Shown in pieces: positions 28,359 to 37,837 of a stretch of DNA of 64,000 nt. The notes under the pieces were generated by a model. It saw only the letters and a program-made list of their open reading frames with translations. It was not told the DNA's origin and searched no databases. This DNA comes from Bacteroidota bacterium. Its GTDB lineage: Bacteria; Bacteroidota; Bacteroidia; B-17B0; Aurantibacillaceae. The stretch covers positions 62,001 to 126,000 of the forward strand of contig JAUXTT010000004.1 of the NCBI GenBank assembly GCA_030684395.1, written 5' to 3'. Made by a program: the position numbers and the translations under genes. Every line of letters begins with the position of its first letter. The first letter of the stretch is position 1.

Positions 28359-31031
28359 ATGAAACGAATTTTACTACTAACCATTTTACTTGTTGTTTAT
28401 CGAGGGTATGCTCAAATAGATACTTTACCTGTTACTGGACCAACCTGGGGAGGTTCATCGAAACTTCAAGATATGCTAATCGATAATACTGGGAACTATT
28501 GGCTTACGTATTCAAATACAAATGCCACCCTTAGTGGTGTAAAAAGATACGATGGTGCAAATTGGATTTTATATCAAACAAGTAATTCAGGACTGCCAAG
28601 TAATCGTGTTAACACGGTAATTCAGGATGTAAACAATAACTATTGGCTTGGAACGAATGCAGGTTTGGCGAAATTTGATGGAACAAATTGGACCGTATAC
28701 AATAAAGCTAATTCAGGAATCTGTTCTGATACTATTTATGTGATTAAGGAAAGTGGCAGTAATCTCTGGTTAGGTACAAATAATGGATTGAGTAAATTTG
28801 ATGGTTCAAACTGGACGACATTCAATAACCAAAATTCGGGCTTGAATAACAATATTATAAATAGTCTGGAAAGTGATGGGACTAATTTGTATATAGGAAC
28901 AACCAATGGTTTGTCTATTTTAAACAATTCTGTTGTACAAAATTATCCTCATAATTTTCAGGTAGGAAATATAACAAGTTCTATAAAACTTACTTCTGAC
29001 TATGGTATTGTGATTGCGACCAGCAAAGGTGTGTTTATGTTTAATAATGGAACATACACAATTTTAGAAGATTATTTTGATTTTTGTTCAGTACAAAATT
29101 TTATTTTTTCTACTACGGAAAAGAGAAAATATATTGAAACAAATTCATTTAATGGGATTGTTGTGAATTATGGTGGATACATTCGTGAATTTAATGGAAG
29201 TGCAAGCGCGGATCTTATTTTAGGCTCTGTTAAAGGGCTATTGAAACGGAAAAACGGAAAGTATTTTGTTTTAGCATATAGCGGAAGTCAGTTGTGTATT
29301 TTAAGTATTGATGAAATAAATAACCCTAATGCATTTGTTCCATTGGCTCAGTCCATAACAAATTGTTACACAGAAAAGTTAAATATTAATCAGGTTAGTG
29401 CGCCCATGTTGGATAGAGGAGATATGTTTGGGGATCTCAACAACAATGATGGTTATGAAGTTCCCAAAGGGTCGGGTTCTTATGTGGCATTTGCAGGAAG
29501 TATTTGGATAGGCGGAAGAGTTGGTACTAATCTTAGAACTGCTTGTCAAACATATAGACAAAGCGGAACGGATTTTTGGCCGGGACCATTGGATACTGTT
29601 ACTGCTCAGAATCCAAACGATACTGGTTCATTAGGGAATATTATGAAGGTTAATAGATTTGATGTGCAGAATTTCATTTTCAACTATAACAACGGAAATG
29701 TACAATCAGGAAATTTTATGCCTTCACGTGGCATTTTAAACTGGCCCGCTCATGGAACAGGAAATTTTTCAAGAAACACAGCTCCATTTATTGATGTAAA
29801 TTTAAATGGGTTGTATGATCCATTAACAGGAGGAGATTATCCGGATATCAAAGGAGATCAAATGTTGTATCATATTTATAACGATGCCAGTGGCAATCAC
29901 CTTGAATCAGGAAGCCTTAATCCCTTGAGGTTGGAGATTAGACAAAAGTCTTATGCTTACACATGCGAAGGAATTGCTGATAGCTTGAAGGCATTGAACT
30001 ACACAACCTTTTACGAATTTGAAATCATTAATAGAAGTGATGATATTATTGATAGCATGTATATCGCTTATTGGAATGATTCGGATCTTGGCTTTTATAA
30101 TGATGATTATGTAGGATGTAATGTGAAAGAGAATTATGGCTACATATATAATGGAGATAATTACGATGAAGATGGAAGTGGTATTGGTTATAAAAATTAT
30201 TTACCATGTTTTGCCACTGCTATTGTGGAAGGGCCGGTAGCAGACATTGGTGATGGTACAGACAATGATCATGATGGAATAGTAGATGAGCCTGGAGAGC
30301 AGCTAGGAATGTCTTCCTTTTTGAATTATTACAATGATTTTTCCAACATGGGAAATCCTTCACAACAAATACATTATTATAATTATATGAGAGGTAATTG
30401 GAAAGATGGTAGCGCAATAAAATATGGAGGAAATGGGACAAGTGGCACTATTGCAACCAAATACCAATATCCCGGAAACACGGATCCTATTGGATATGGA
30501 GTAGGAGGAAGTCCGTCAAACCCAATGCCGCAACCAACGTGGACAGAAGCCACAGCGGGGAATTTACCGGGCGATAGAAGACTTATCGTGGGCTCCGGTC
30601 CTTTCACCTTGCAAGCAAAAGACACTACTAAAATTGTTTATGCTATGGTATTCACACAAGATAGTGCGAATCCATTTGCAAGTATTGTAAAGAATGAACA
30701 GGATGTAAAAAGAATTAAAGCATGGTACAACAATAAAAATTTCCCATCATGTTTGGATCTTAGCACAATAAGTATAAAAGAGAATAAAACCGGTAAGCTG
30801 AATTACTCTTTATATCCAAACCCTGCAACCAATGCTTTTACTTTAGTAACGGATCAATTGAATGGCGACAATACTATTGAAATTTTTGATATTGTTGGAA
30901 AAAGAGTAATGACTGAAAATATAACATCTAACAAACAAGTGTTTTCAATAGCAGATCTTGCAAGCGGAATCTACATTGTTAAAATAAATGATAAGTACAC
31001 GCCTGTTTCCTGTAAGTTAATAAAACAATAA
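28359..31031 (+). CDS. Secreted protein: propeller repeats + shared GSGSY/DFWPGPLD module + T9SS type A sorting domain
   Basis: NYWLGTNAGLAKFDGTNWTVYN repeats; YEVPKGSGSYVAFAGSIWIGG...TYRQSGTDFWPGPLD; C-terminal YPNPATNAFTLVT...GIYIVKI. Confidence 0.85.
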   Translation: MKRILLLTILLVVYRGYAQIDTLPVTGPTWGGSSKLQDMLIDNTGNYWLTYSNTNATLSGVKRYDGANWILYQTSNSGLPSNRVNTVIQDVNNNYWLGTNAGLAKFDGTNWTVYNKANSGICSDTIYVIKESGSNLWLGTNNGLSKFDGSNWTTFNNQNSGLNNNIINSLESDGTNLYIGTTNGLSILNNSVVQNYPHNFQVGNITSSIKLTSDYGIVIATSKGVFMFNNGTYTILEDYFDFCSVQNFIFSTTEKRKYIETNSFNGIVVNYGGYIREFNGSASADLILGSVKGLLKRKNGKYFVLAYSGSQLCILSIDEINNPNAFVPLAQSITNCYTEKLNINQVSAPMLDRGDMFGDLNNNDGYEVPKGSGSYVAFAGSIWIGGRVGTNLRTACQTYRQSGTDFWPGPLDTVTAQNPNDTGSLGNIMKVNRFDVQNFIFNYNNGNVQSGNFMPSRGILNWPAHGTGNFSRNTAPFIDVNLNGLYDPLTGGDYPDIKGDQMLYHIYNDASGNHLESGSLNPLRLEIRQKSYAYTCEGIADSLKALNYTTFYEFEIINRSDDIIDSMYIAYWNDSDLGFYNDDYVGCNVKENYGYIYNGDNYDEDGSGIGYKNYLPCFATAIVEGPVADIGDGTDNDHDGIVDEPGEQLGMSSFLNYYNDFSNMGNPSQQIHYYNYMRGNWKDGSAIKYGGNGTSGTIATKYQYPGNTDPIGYGVGGSPSNPMPQPTWTEATAGNLPGDRRLIVGSGPFTLQAKDTTKIVYAMVFTQDSANPFASIVKNEQDVKRIKAWYNNKNFPSCLDLSTISIKENKTGKLNYSLYPNPATNAFTLVTDQLNGDNTIEIFDIVGKRVMTENITSNKQVFSIADLASGIYIVKINDKYTPVSCKLIKQ

Positions 31032-31126
31032 AACGTTATTTCACCAACTATTTTGTACATCTCACCAACAAAGCATTAGGCATGTTGAGCTTTTTTCTAA
31101 ATTCGTTTTGATTAAAATTTAAATGA

Positions 31127-32572
31127 ATGAGAAAAACTTTACTACCTATTCTGTCCATCTTTATGGGCGCTTTGTTATTTTCTTCTTGCGAAAAAGCAGA
31201 AACCACTCCTGAAGAAGATCCCACACCTGCAGGTCCAACCTACACCGCAGCCGACTTTACCCTCAACTGGAAAAAATCATGGGGAACAATTTATGCCGAT
31301 GATTTTGGAGGCGGTGTAATGGATGTATCAGGAAATATGTATTTCACAGGAGCAACACAACCTGATGGTTCTTATGCAGATATTTTTGTGACTAAAATAA
31401 ATCTTGCAACACAAACATTGGTTTGGTCAAAATCATTTGATGCCGGTAATCAAGATTTTCAGGCAAGTCCGGGAGAGAATGGTCATACGCAAGGCGGGGC
31501 AGGTTCAAGAAACATCGCTATCGATAATAATGGTGATATTTATATTTGCGGAAATACCAAACAAGGTTTTTATGAAGTAGTGGTAATGAAGATCAATTCA
31601 TCGGGAACCGTGCTATGGCAAAAATACTGGGAGGGAAATGCAAGTGGATTGGCAAACGGTGAAGCAAAGGCATATTCTTTAGATGTTGCAGGAGGGAAAG
31701 TTTTTGTTACCGGACAATTAGCTTCTTCATCAGCGTTCCTATTAGCACTTGATGCAAGCAACGGTTCAATCTCCGCAGCTACCGAGCTGGATATTTCAGC
31801 AGGTTATAACGATAGGGGTTACACTGTGAAATCACCTGATGGAAATACCGTTTACATTGCAGGATGGGAAGGTGCAAACAATTCAGGTATGGTCGCTAAA
31901 TTTAAAAATGGTGGAGCAAATCTTGTGTGGGCAAAACGTATTGATATTGGGTATGCAGCTCGCTTTTCAGATATAGATGTTGATGCTTCCGAAAATCTTT
32001 ATTTAGGTGCGGATCATCGTGGGGTTTCTTCTTATGTTGGAGTTGTGAAAACAGACAGTAGCGGAACAGTTCTTTGGTCTAAAAAATTCCAGGGACTGGC
32101 TAACGACAGAAACAATATTTCTTGTTTGCGTTTGATCAATAATAATTTATACGTTGGTGGCAAAGGAAGCTTTGATGGCTACGATAATTCTGCCTGGGGT
32201 GACGGCTTACTTTTGAAGTTTGACCTTAATGGAAATTTATTGAAACAGTATAATTTCTTTACGGCGGAATTGTCAAGCGACAGATGCGGCGAGCGGATAG
32301 AAGGAATTTTCTCATACAACGGAGCATTGATCGTTGCAGGGGAAACCTGGTCCGAAGGCACGCAGATTGATGGTAAATGGTATATCCCTGCGGGAACAGT
32401 TACGGGTGCTGCACTTAATTCAACCAATGCGGTTTCGCCTTATGTAGCAACCAACAACGGTGTTTTCTCAACAACTGCGCCAGCTGCCAACACTTTATCC
32501 AATGCAGTAAATAATATGTCGGCAGGAACTCAGGGTTCTTGTGATATAATGATCAATAGTATCACCGAATAA
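31127..32572 (+). CDS. Lipoprotein with beta-propeller (SBBP/PQQ-like) repeats
   Basis: Lipobox-like GALLFSSCEK; repeated IDNNGDIYICGNT, SSGTVLWQKYW, DASENLYLGAD, SSGTVLWSKKF units. Confidence 0.8.
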   Translation: MRKTLLPILSIFMGALLFSSCEKAETTPEEDPTPAGPTYTAADFTLNWKKSWGTIYADDFGGGVMDVSGNMYFTGATQPDGSYADIFVTKINLATQTLVWSKSFDAGNQDFQASPGENGHTQGGAGSRNIAIDNNGDIYICGNTKQGFYEVVVMKINSSGTVLWQKYWEGNASGLANGEAKAYSLDVAGGKVFVTGQLASSSAFLLALDASNGSISAATELDISAGYNDRGYTVKSPDGNTVYIAGWEGANNSGMVAKFKNGGANLVWAKRIDIGYAARFSDIDVDASENLYLGADHRGVSSYVGVVKTDSSGTVLWSKKFQGLANDRNNISCLRLINNNLYVGGKGSFDGYDNSAWGDGLLLKFDLNGNLLKQYNFFTAELSSDRCGERIEGIFSYNGALIVAGETWSEGTQIDGKWYIPAGTVTGAALNSTNAVSPYVATNNGVFSTTAPAANTLSNAVNNMSAGTQGSCDIMINSITE

Positions 32573-32620
32573 AGGGAAATTCGAAAAATGGCTTTTTTGT
32601 CGTTAATCTTCAATTTTAAT

Positions 32621-32636
32621 CCCGATAGCTATCGGG
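32621..32636. repeat. CCCGATAGCTATCGGG palindrome, copy 3
   Basis: Perfect 16-bp palindrome. Confidence 0.9.
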
Positions 32637-32730
32637 GCCTCACAGACCTACGTCTGCTGTGGTTTTAAAATATTGATCGCCTAAAAAAATCTAATTTTTG
32701 GAATTTCCCTAAAAATAATTTCCTACTTTT

Positions 32731-32764
32731 AAAGCGTCATGCAATTTTGTGTGACGCTTTTTTA
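32731..32764. terminator. Rho-independent terminator
   Basis: AAAGCGTCA-tgcaattttgtg-TGACGCTTTtttt, 9-bp stem. Confidence 0.8.
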
Positions 32765-32903
32765 TTTTAAGATGAAATAGCCATGTACCAAAATCTATCA
32801 ATATAAAATAGATACATGGTGAAACGAAGTTCAACGACACAAAAACAACAATACAAAAGTGGAGTTAATACCACATGGTAATAAAAACAATAAATAACTA
32901 CAT

Positions 32904-33356
32904 GTGAAAGCAGTTATACAAAGAGTCTCAGAAGCTTCAGTTACTATTGAAGGTGTTAGGAAATCCTCTATTCAAAAAGGATACATGATCCTCGTTGGAA
33001 TGGAAGAAACCGATGCGAAAGAAGATATTGAATGGCTTTCCAAAAAAATAATTGGTCTGCGTATATTTGGAGATGCAGAAGGAAAAATGAATCTCGATAT
33101 TAAAGAGGTGAATGGAGATGTTTTATTAATCTCTCAATTTACACTACATGCCCAAACAAAAAAGGGAAATCGACCATCTTACATAAAAGCCGCTCGACCT
33201 GAACAAGCCATTCCATTGTACGAACAATTTATTCAGCAGATGCAAATAGATCTGGGAAAAGATATATCAACTGGAGAGTTTGGTGCTGATATGAAAGTTG
33301 CCTTGGTAAATGACGGGCCTGTTACAATAATAATTGACACTAAAAATAAAGAATAA
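32904..33356 (+). CDS. dtd: D-aminoacyl-tRNA deacylase
   Basis: GTG start; MKAVIQRVSEASVTIEG..., LLISQFTLHAQTKKGNRPSY, NDGPVTI. Confidence 0.96.
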   Translation: MKAVIQRVSEASVTIEGVRKSSIQKGYMILVGMEETDAKEDIEWLSKKIIGLRIFGDAEGKMNLDIKEVNGDVLLISQFTLHAQTKKGNRPSYIKAARPEQAIPLYEQFIQQMQIDLGKDISTGEFGADMKVALVNDGPVTIIIDTKNKE

Positions 33357-33682
33357 TGACTCTTCAAAATGCACAACAACAGGTTGATGAATGGATAAAA
33401 ACCCATGGCGTTCGTTATTTTAATGAACTTACCAATACCGCGATTTTGATGGAAGAAGTAGGGGAGTTGGCAAGAATAATGGCTCGCAAATATGGTGAGC
33501 AATCATTTAAAGAAAGCGACAAAAAAAATGACCTTGCTGATGAGATGGCAGACGTACTTTGGGTATTGATGTGTCTGGCAAATCAAACCGGAGTGAATCT
33601 TACGGAGGCTTTTGAAAAAAACATGGAGAAAAAAACAAATCGTGATAAAGATCGCCACAAAGACAACGAAAAGTTAAAGTAG
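33356..33682 (+). CDS. MazG-like nucleotide pyrophosphohydrolase
   Basis: LMEEVGELARIMARKYGEQ...DLADEMADVLWVLMCLANQTG; start overlaps the dtd stop. Confidence 0.92.
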   Translation: MTLQNAQQQVDEWIKTHGVRYFNELTNTAILMEEVGELARIMARKYGEQSFKESDKKNDLADEMADVLWVLMCLANQTGVNLTEAFEKNMEKKTNRDKDRHKDNEKLK

Positions 33683-33737
33683 GTCTGTACTCTGACCGTT
33701 TCCTCAATTCACAAATTAAGTGTAATTTTGCCCTGCA

Positions 33738-34088
33738 ATGCAAATACAAGTATTAAAATCAAAAATCCATTGTGCTTCTGTAACGCAGGCTGAATTGGAT
33801 TACATCGGCAGCATTACCATTGATGAAGATTTAATGGATGCCGCAAACATGATCGAGAACGAACAGGTTCATGTATTAAACAAAAGAAACGGCGAGCGTA
33901 TCATTACTTATGTAATACGTGGTGAAAGAGGATCCGGTACTATTTGTTTAAACGGGCCTGCAGCTCTTAAGTTTGAGTTGAGAGATGTGGTGATTATTAT
34001 TTCTTATGCAGGAATGGATTTTGAAGCAGCAAAGAAATACAGACCTATCGTTGTGTTCCCCGATACTGAAACAAACAAATTAAAATAA
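33738..34088 (+). CDS. panD: Aspartate 1-decarboxylase
   Basis: [29 protein letters not shown]..., [19 protein letters not shown]. Confidence 0.95.
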   Translation: MQIQVLKSKIHCASVTQAELDYIGSITIDEDLMDAANMIENEQVHVLNKRNGERIITYVIRGERGSGTICLNGPAALKFELRDVVIIISYAGMDFEAAKKYRPIVVFPDTETNKLK

Positions 34089-34092
34089 TTTC

Positions 34093-35103
34093 GTGAGCCC
34101 CAAAAATAAAAAAATTCTCCAGTTTGTAATTCTGTTAGCGCTGGGCGGGCTCATCATTTGGCTTATCCTTAAACAAGTTTCCGGTAAGAAAGACGAAATA
34201 ATAGATGCGTTTGAAAACGCCGATTATTTTTGGCTGGCAATGAGTGGCTTGATTTCTATTGTCGGTCATGTTCTGAGAGCATATCGATGGAATTATTTGT
34301 TGGAACCAATGGGATATCGCTCTAAATTTTGGAATGCTAATGGAGCTGTTTTTATAGGATACCTTGCTAATTACGGTTTGCCAAGAATGGGCGAATTAAC
34401 CCGCTGTACGGTTGTTGCAAAATACGACGGTATACCTTTCGAGAAAGCATTAGGCACCGTTATTACAGAAAGGATCATTGATTTCTTTTTATTACTGCTT
34501 GTATTCGGACTTACTTTACTTTTTCAATTTTCTGAGTTGATAGGCCTTGCCGATAAATATATATTTTCAAAATTGAAGGAAAAGCTTCATGTATTTATAG
34601 ATAAGCCAATTTTAGGAATTGCCTTGGCTATTGTGGGCTTAATTTGTGTTGCAGCTCTTTTTTATTTTCGAAAAAAAATCAAAAGTAAACTAACAGGTAA
34701 ATTTGGTAATGCGATTAAGGGATTTGGTGGAGGCATAGCTTCTGTTAAACAAACCAGAAACAAAGGAATGTTTGTTCTGATTAGCATCTCAATTTGGTTT
34801 ACCTATTTGTTAGGTTTGTACTTTGGCTTTTTCGCTTTCAAAGAAACGTCACATCTTGGATTTTCGGAAGGTTTGGTATTGTTGTTGTTCGCCACTTTCG
34901 GTGTGATTTTTACTCCGGGTGGAATAGGAGCCTATCAATGGATCGTTATGAATGTATTGATGTATTATGCTGTTAGCGATGTTGCCGGATTTGCTTATGG
35001 ATGGGCAGTTTGGACCACTCAACTGGCAGTTATTGTGGTTTTGGGTCTTACGAGCTTGATCGTGTTGCCATTGTATAACAAAGAAAAAAATGTCGCTAAA
35101 TAA
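34093..35103 (+). CDS. Lysylphosphatidylglycerol synthase TM-region family protein
   Basis: GTG start; multi-TM; LRAYRWNYLLEPMGYRSKFWNANGAVFIGYLANYGLPRMGELTRCTVV, TPGGIGAYQW. Confidence 0.88.
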   Translation: MSPKNKKILQFVILLALGGLIIWLILKQVSGKKDEIIDAFENADYFWLAMSGLISIVGHVLRAYRWNYLLEPMGYRSKFWNANGAVFIGYLANYGLPRMGELTRCTVVAKYDGIPFEKALGTVITERIIDFFLLLLVFGLTLLFQFSELIGLADKYIFSKLKEKLHVFIDKPILGIALAIVGLICVAALFYFRKKIKSKLTGKFGNAIKGFGGGIASVKQTRNKGMFVLISISIWFTYLLGLYFGFFAFKETSHLGFSEGLVLLLFATFGVIFTPGGIGAYQWIVMNVLMYYAVSDVAGFAYGWAVWTTQLAVIVVLGLTSLIVLPLYNKEKNVAK

Positions 35104-35587
35104 AAAGCTATACGCTAAATTAACAACAGTTGAAGGAATAAAACATCAACTGGCAGTAGCAGGTTTTCTGAATAAGAAAATAGTTTTTACCAATGGCGTT
35201 TTCGATATACTTCATACAGGTCACGTTGATTACTTAAGTAAAGCAAGAGACCTCGGTGATATATTGGTGCTGGGATTAAATACCGATGCATCTGTAAAAA
35301 GATTAAATAAAGGACCTGAACGTCCAATAAACAATGAAGTTTCAAGAGCTACTGTTTTAGGTGCTTTAGAGTGTGTTGATTACATTATACTCTTTGAACA
35401 GGATACTCCCTATGAATTAATAAAAGCAATTCAACCTGATATTTTAGTAAAAGGAAGTGATTACAAAGCCGAAGCAATTGTTGGTTACGATATAGTAAAA
35501 GCCAAAGGCGGTGAAGTAATTACAATAGATCTGTCTCAAGGATTTTCTACCACCAACATCATCAAGAAAATTTCGGAAGGAAAGTAG
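35090..35587 (+). CDS. D-glycero-beta-D-manno-heptose 1-phosphate adenylyltransferase (RfaE2-like)
   Basis: IVFTNGVFDILHTGHVDYLSKARDLGDILVLGLNTDASVKRLNKGPERPIN. Confidence 0.92.
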   Translation: MSLNKKLYAKLTTVEGIKHQLAVAGFLNKKIVFTNGVFDILHTGHVDYLSKARDLGDILVLGLNTDASVKRLNKGPERPINNEVSRATVLGALECVDYIILFEQDTPYELIKAIQPDILVKGSDYKAEAIVGYDIVKAKGGEVITIDLSQGFSTTNIIKKISEGK

Positions 35588-35595
35588 TTTGCGTG

Positions 35596-36168
35596 CTATT
35601 TTTCGAGAAACTCCCCGACGATCTTCTCCGCATCTTCAAAAGCAACTTCTAATGTTTCGTTCAATATAAAACGATCAAACAAACTTGCTGTTTTTAATTC
35701 TTTCTCCGCTTTTTCTAAACGGCGGCCAATACTTTCCTGGTTGTCGGTGCTTCTACTTCTTAAACGCTCTTCTAATATTTTGATCGATGGGGGCATTACA
35801 AAAATAGCGAGTGCATTGTCTTTAAATTGATTTTTGAGATTTAATCCACCTTCCACATCAATATCAAATATCACATGCTTTCCTTTTGCCCAGATACGCT
35901 CTACTTCTTGACGCAGTGTTCCATAGCAGGTTCCGGCATATACTTCTTCCCACTCTAAAAATTCTCCCTTATCAACTTGTGATTTGAATTCTTCCGGCGT
36001 TAGGTAATAATAATCTTTTCCGTTTTGCTCCACACCCCTTTTGGGGCGACTGGTAGCGGAAATAGAAAACTCTATTTTATCAGGAAAGGTTTTTAAAAGA
36101 TGCCTTACAATAGTTGTTTTCCCTGACCCTGAAGGTGCCGAAAAGATAATAAGTTTGCCGTTACTCAT
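35596..36168 (-). CDS. gmk: Guanylate kinase
   Basis: MSNGKLIIFSAPSGSGKTTIVRHLL; start set at ATG 36168, not 36234, because the extension runs toward repeat DNA. Confidence 0.96.
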   Translation of the reverse strand: MSNGKLIIFSAPSGSGKTTIVRHLLKTFPDKIEFSISATSRPKRGVEQNGKDYYYLTPEEFKSQVDKGEFLEWEEVYAGTCYGTLRQEVERIWAKGKHVIFDIDVEGGLNLKNQFKDNALAIFVMPPSIKILEERLRSRSTDNQESIGRRLEKAEKELKTASLFDRFILNETLEVAFEDAEKIVGEFLEK

Positions 36169-36212
36169 GCGCAAAGATAGAAAGTTAAAATGAAAGAAAA
36201 AATTGTCTCGAA

Positions 36213-36459
36213 AACCTTTAACCACAAAGGTCACAAAGCTTTACACAAAGGGCGCAAAGAATTAATAAAAAATCTGCGTTGATCAGCGCTCCCGATAGCT
36301 ATCGGGACTGCGGGAAACCTTTAACCACAAAGTTCACAAAGCTTTACACAAAGAACACAAAGTGACAATAAAAACCTGTGTTGATCTGCGCTCCCGATAG
36401 CTTCGGGACTGCGGGAAACCTTTAATACAAAGTTCATAAAGAAAAAATCTTTAAAAATC
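36213..36459. repeat. Tandem composite repeat, two ~102-bp units plus a truncated third
   Basis: AACCTTTAACCACAAAG... units starting 36213, 36316 and 36417; the first two each contain a CCCGATAGCT(A)TCGGG palindrome (36291-36306, 36392-36408). Confidence 0.88.
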
Positions 36460-36479
36460 TATTTAATCCGCGGCAAAAA

Positions 36480-36524
36480 AACTCTGTGCAACTCTGTATC
36501 CTCTGTGAACTCTGTGTTAAAACC
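36480..36524. repeat. CTCTGTG-type dispersed repeat
   Basis: CTCTGTGCAACTCTGTATCCTCTGTGAACTCTGTGTTAAAA; relative at 49069-49122. Confidence 0.75.
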
Positions 36525-37617
36525 TTAATTCTTATGAGCCGTGCTCATCAAATAAGCCTTGATCAACTCATCCAAATCTCCATTCAAAACGCCTTCCGCA
36601 TCCGTGATCTTTAACTCGGTACGCACATCGTTCACCATTTTATATGGATGTAATACATAGCTCCGAATTTGAGAACCCCACTCAATCTTCATCTTGCCGT
36701 CTTCAATAACATCTTTGGCGGCAGTACGTTTACGCATCTCCAGTTCATACAACTGAGATTTCAACATGTTCATGGCACGTTCTCGGTTACCTAATTGTGA
36801 GCGTTCTATCTGGCAAACAACAATAATTCCTGTTGGTTTATGTGTTAACTGAACTTTGGTCTCAACTTTATTTACGTTCTGCCCGCCTGCACCACCCGAG
36901 CGGGATGTATGCATTTCTATATCGCCCGGATTAATATTGATCTCAATGGTTTCATCAATGATCGGGTAAACATAAACGGAGGCAAAAGATGTATGACGTT
37001 TGGCATTGGAATCAAAAGGACTTATACGTACCAAACGATGTACGCCGTTCTCCGCTTTTAAATATCCGTATGCAAACTCACCTTCTATTTGTAATGAACA
37101 GGATTTGATCCCTGCAACATCACCATCATTCACATCAAGCTGTGTAACTTTGTAGCCTTTTTTCTCACCCCACATGGTGTACATACGCATAAGCATACTT
37201 GCCCAGTCGCAGCTTTCTGTTCCGCCTGCACCGGCATTTATTTCCAATACACAATTCAGTGTATCTTCTTTGCTTCGGAGCATGTTCTTAAACTCAAGGT
37301 CTTCCATTTGTTTGAAAGCCTCGTTAAATGCATGGTCAACTTCCTCTTCTGTTGCTTCTCCTTCTTTAAAGAATTCGTAAAGTGTGTTGAGGTCGTCAGC
37401 AGTACTTTGAAGCGCAGCAAAAGACTGCGTCCATGATTTTTTTGATTGAATTTTTTTTAGGATCTCTTCGGCCTTTTTGGCGTCGTTCCAAAAGTTGGGA
37501 TCGTGGGTCTTCTCCTCTTCTTCTTCGATTTCTCTTAGCTTTCTATCGTAGTCAAAGATGCCCCCTCAACGCACTCGTGCGTTCCAACACATCTTTTAGT
37601 TGGTCTGTTGTAAACAT
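36525..37617 (-). CDS. prfB: Peptide chain release factor 2, expressed by +1 programmed frameshift
   Basis: Frame 0 from ATG 37617: [21 protein letters not shown] then TGA at 37554-37552 in CTT TGA C; +1 frame continues [24 protein letters not shown]... into the RF2 ORF with [14 protein letters not shown] (GGQ). SD-like AGGGGG just upstream of the slip site. Confidence 0.96.
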
Positions 37618-37643
37618 AATGGCAAAGATAACAAAAATTTGTG

Positions 37644-37661
37644 TCCCAATAGCTATCGGGA
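37644..37661. repeat. TCCCAATAGCTATCGGGA palindrome, variant copy
   Basis: One-base variant immediately upstream of the prfB start. Confidence 0.8.
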
Positions 37662-37837
37662 TGGAAATGGGCTTGATTTGGTAATTTGCCCCAATTGTTA
37701 CCGAAGTAATTTATATGTTTATCAATAATTGGCAATTGTTTCCATTACTAATGAATTATATTTTCCATTGCTAATGAATAAAGTTTTGCATTTGCGACGA
37801 AATATATGTATGTTTGTATCAGTAAATAATAACGAGC

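Noticed and set aside
36169-36234. N-terminal extension of the gmk ORF (MTFVVKGFRDNFFFHFNFLSLR)
   Set aside because: Runs into the ACCTTTAACCACAAAG repeat; the conserved start is MSNGKLIIFSAPSGSGKTT at 36168.
37433-37684. 83-aa plus-strand ORF at the prfB 5' end
   Set aside because: Antisense to the frameshifted prfB N-terminus, which is strongly supported.
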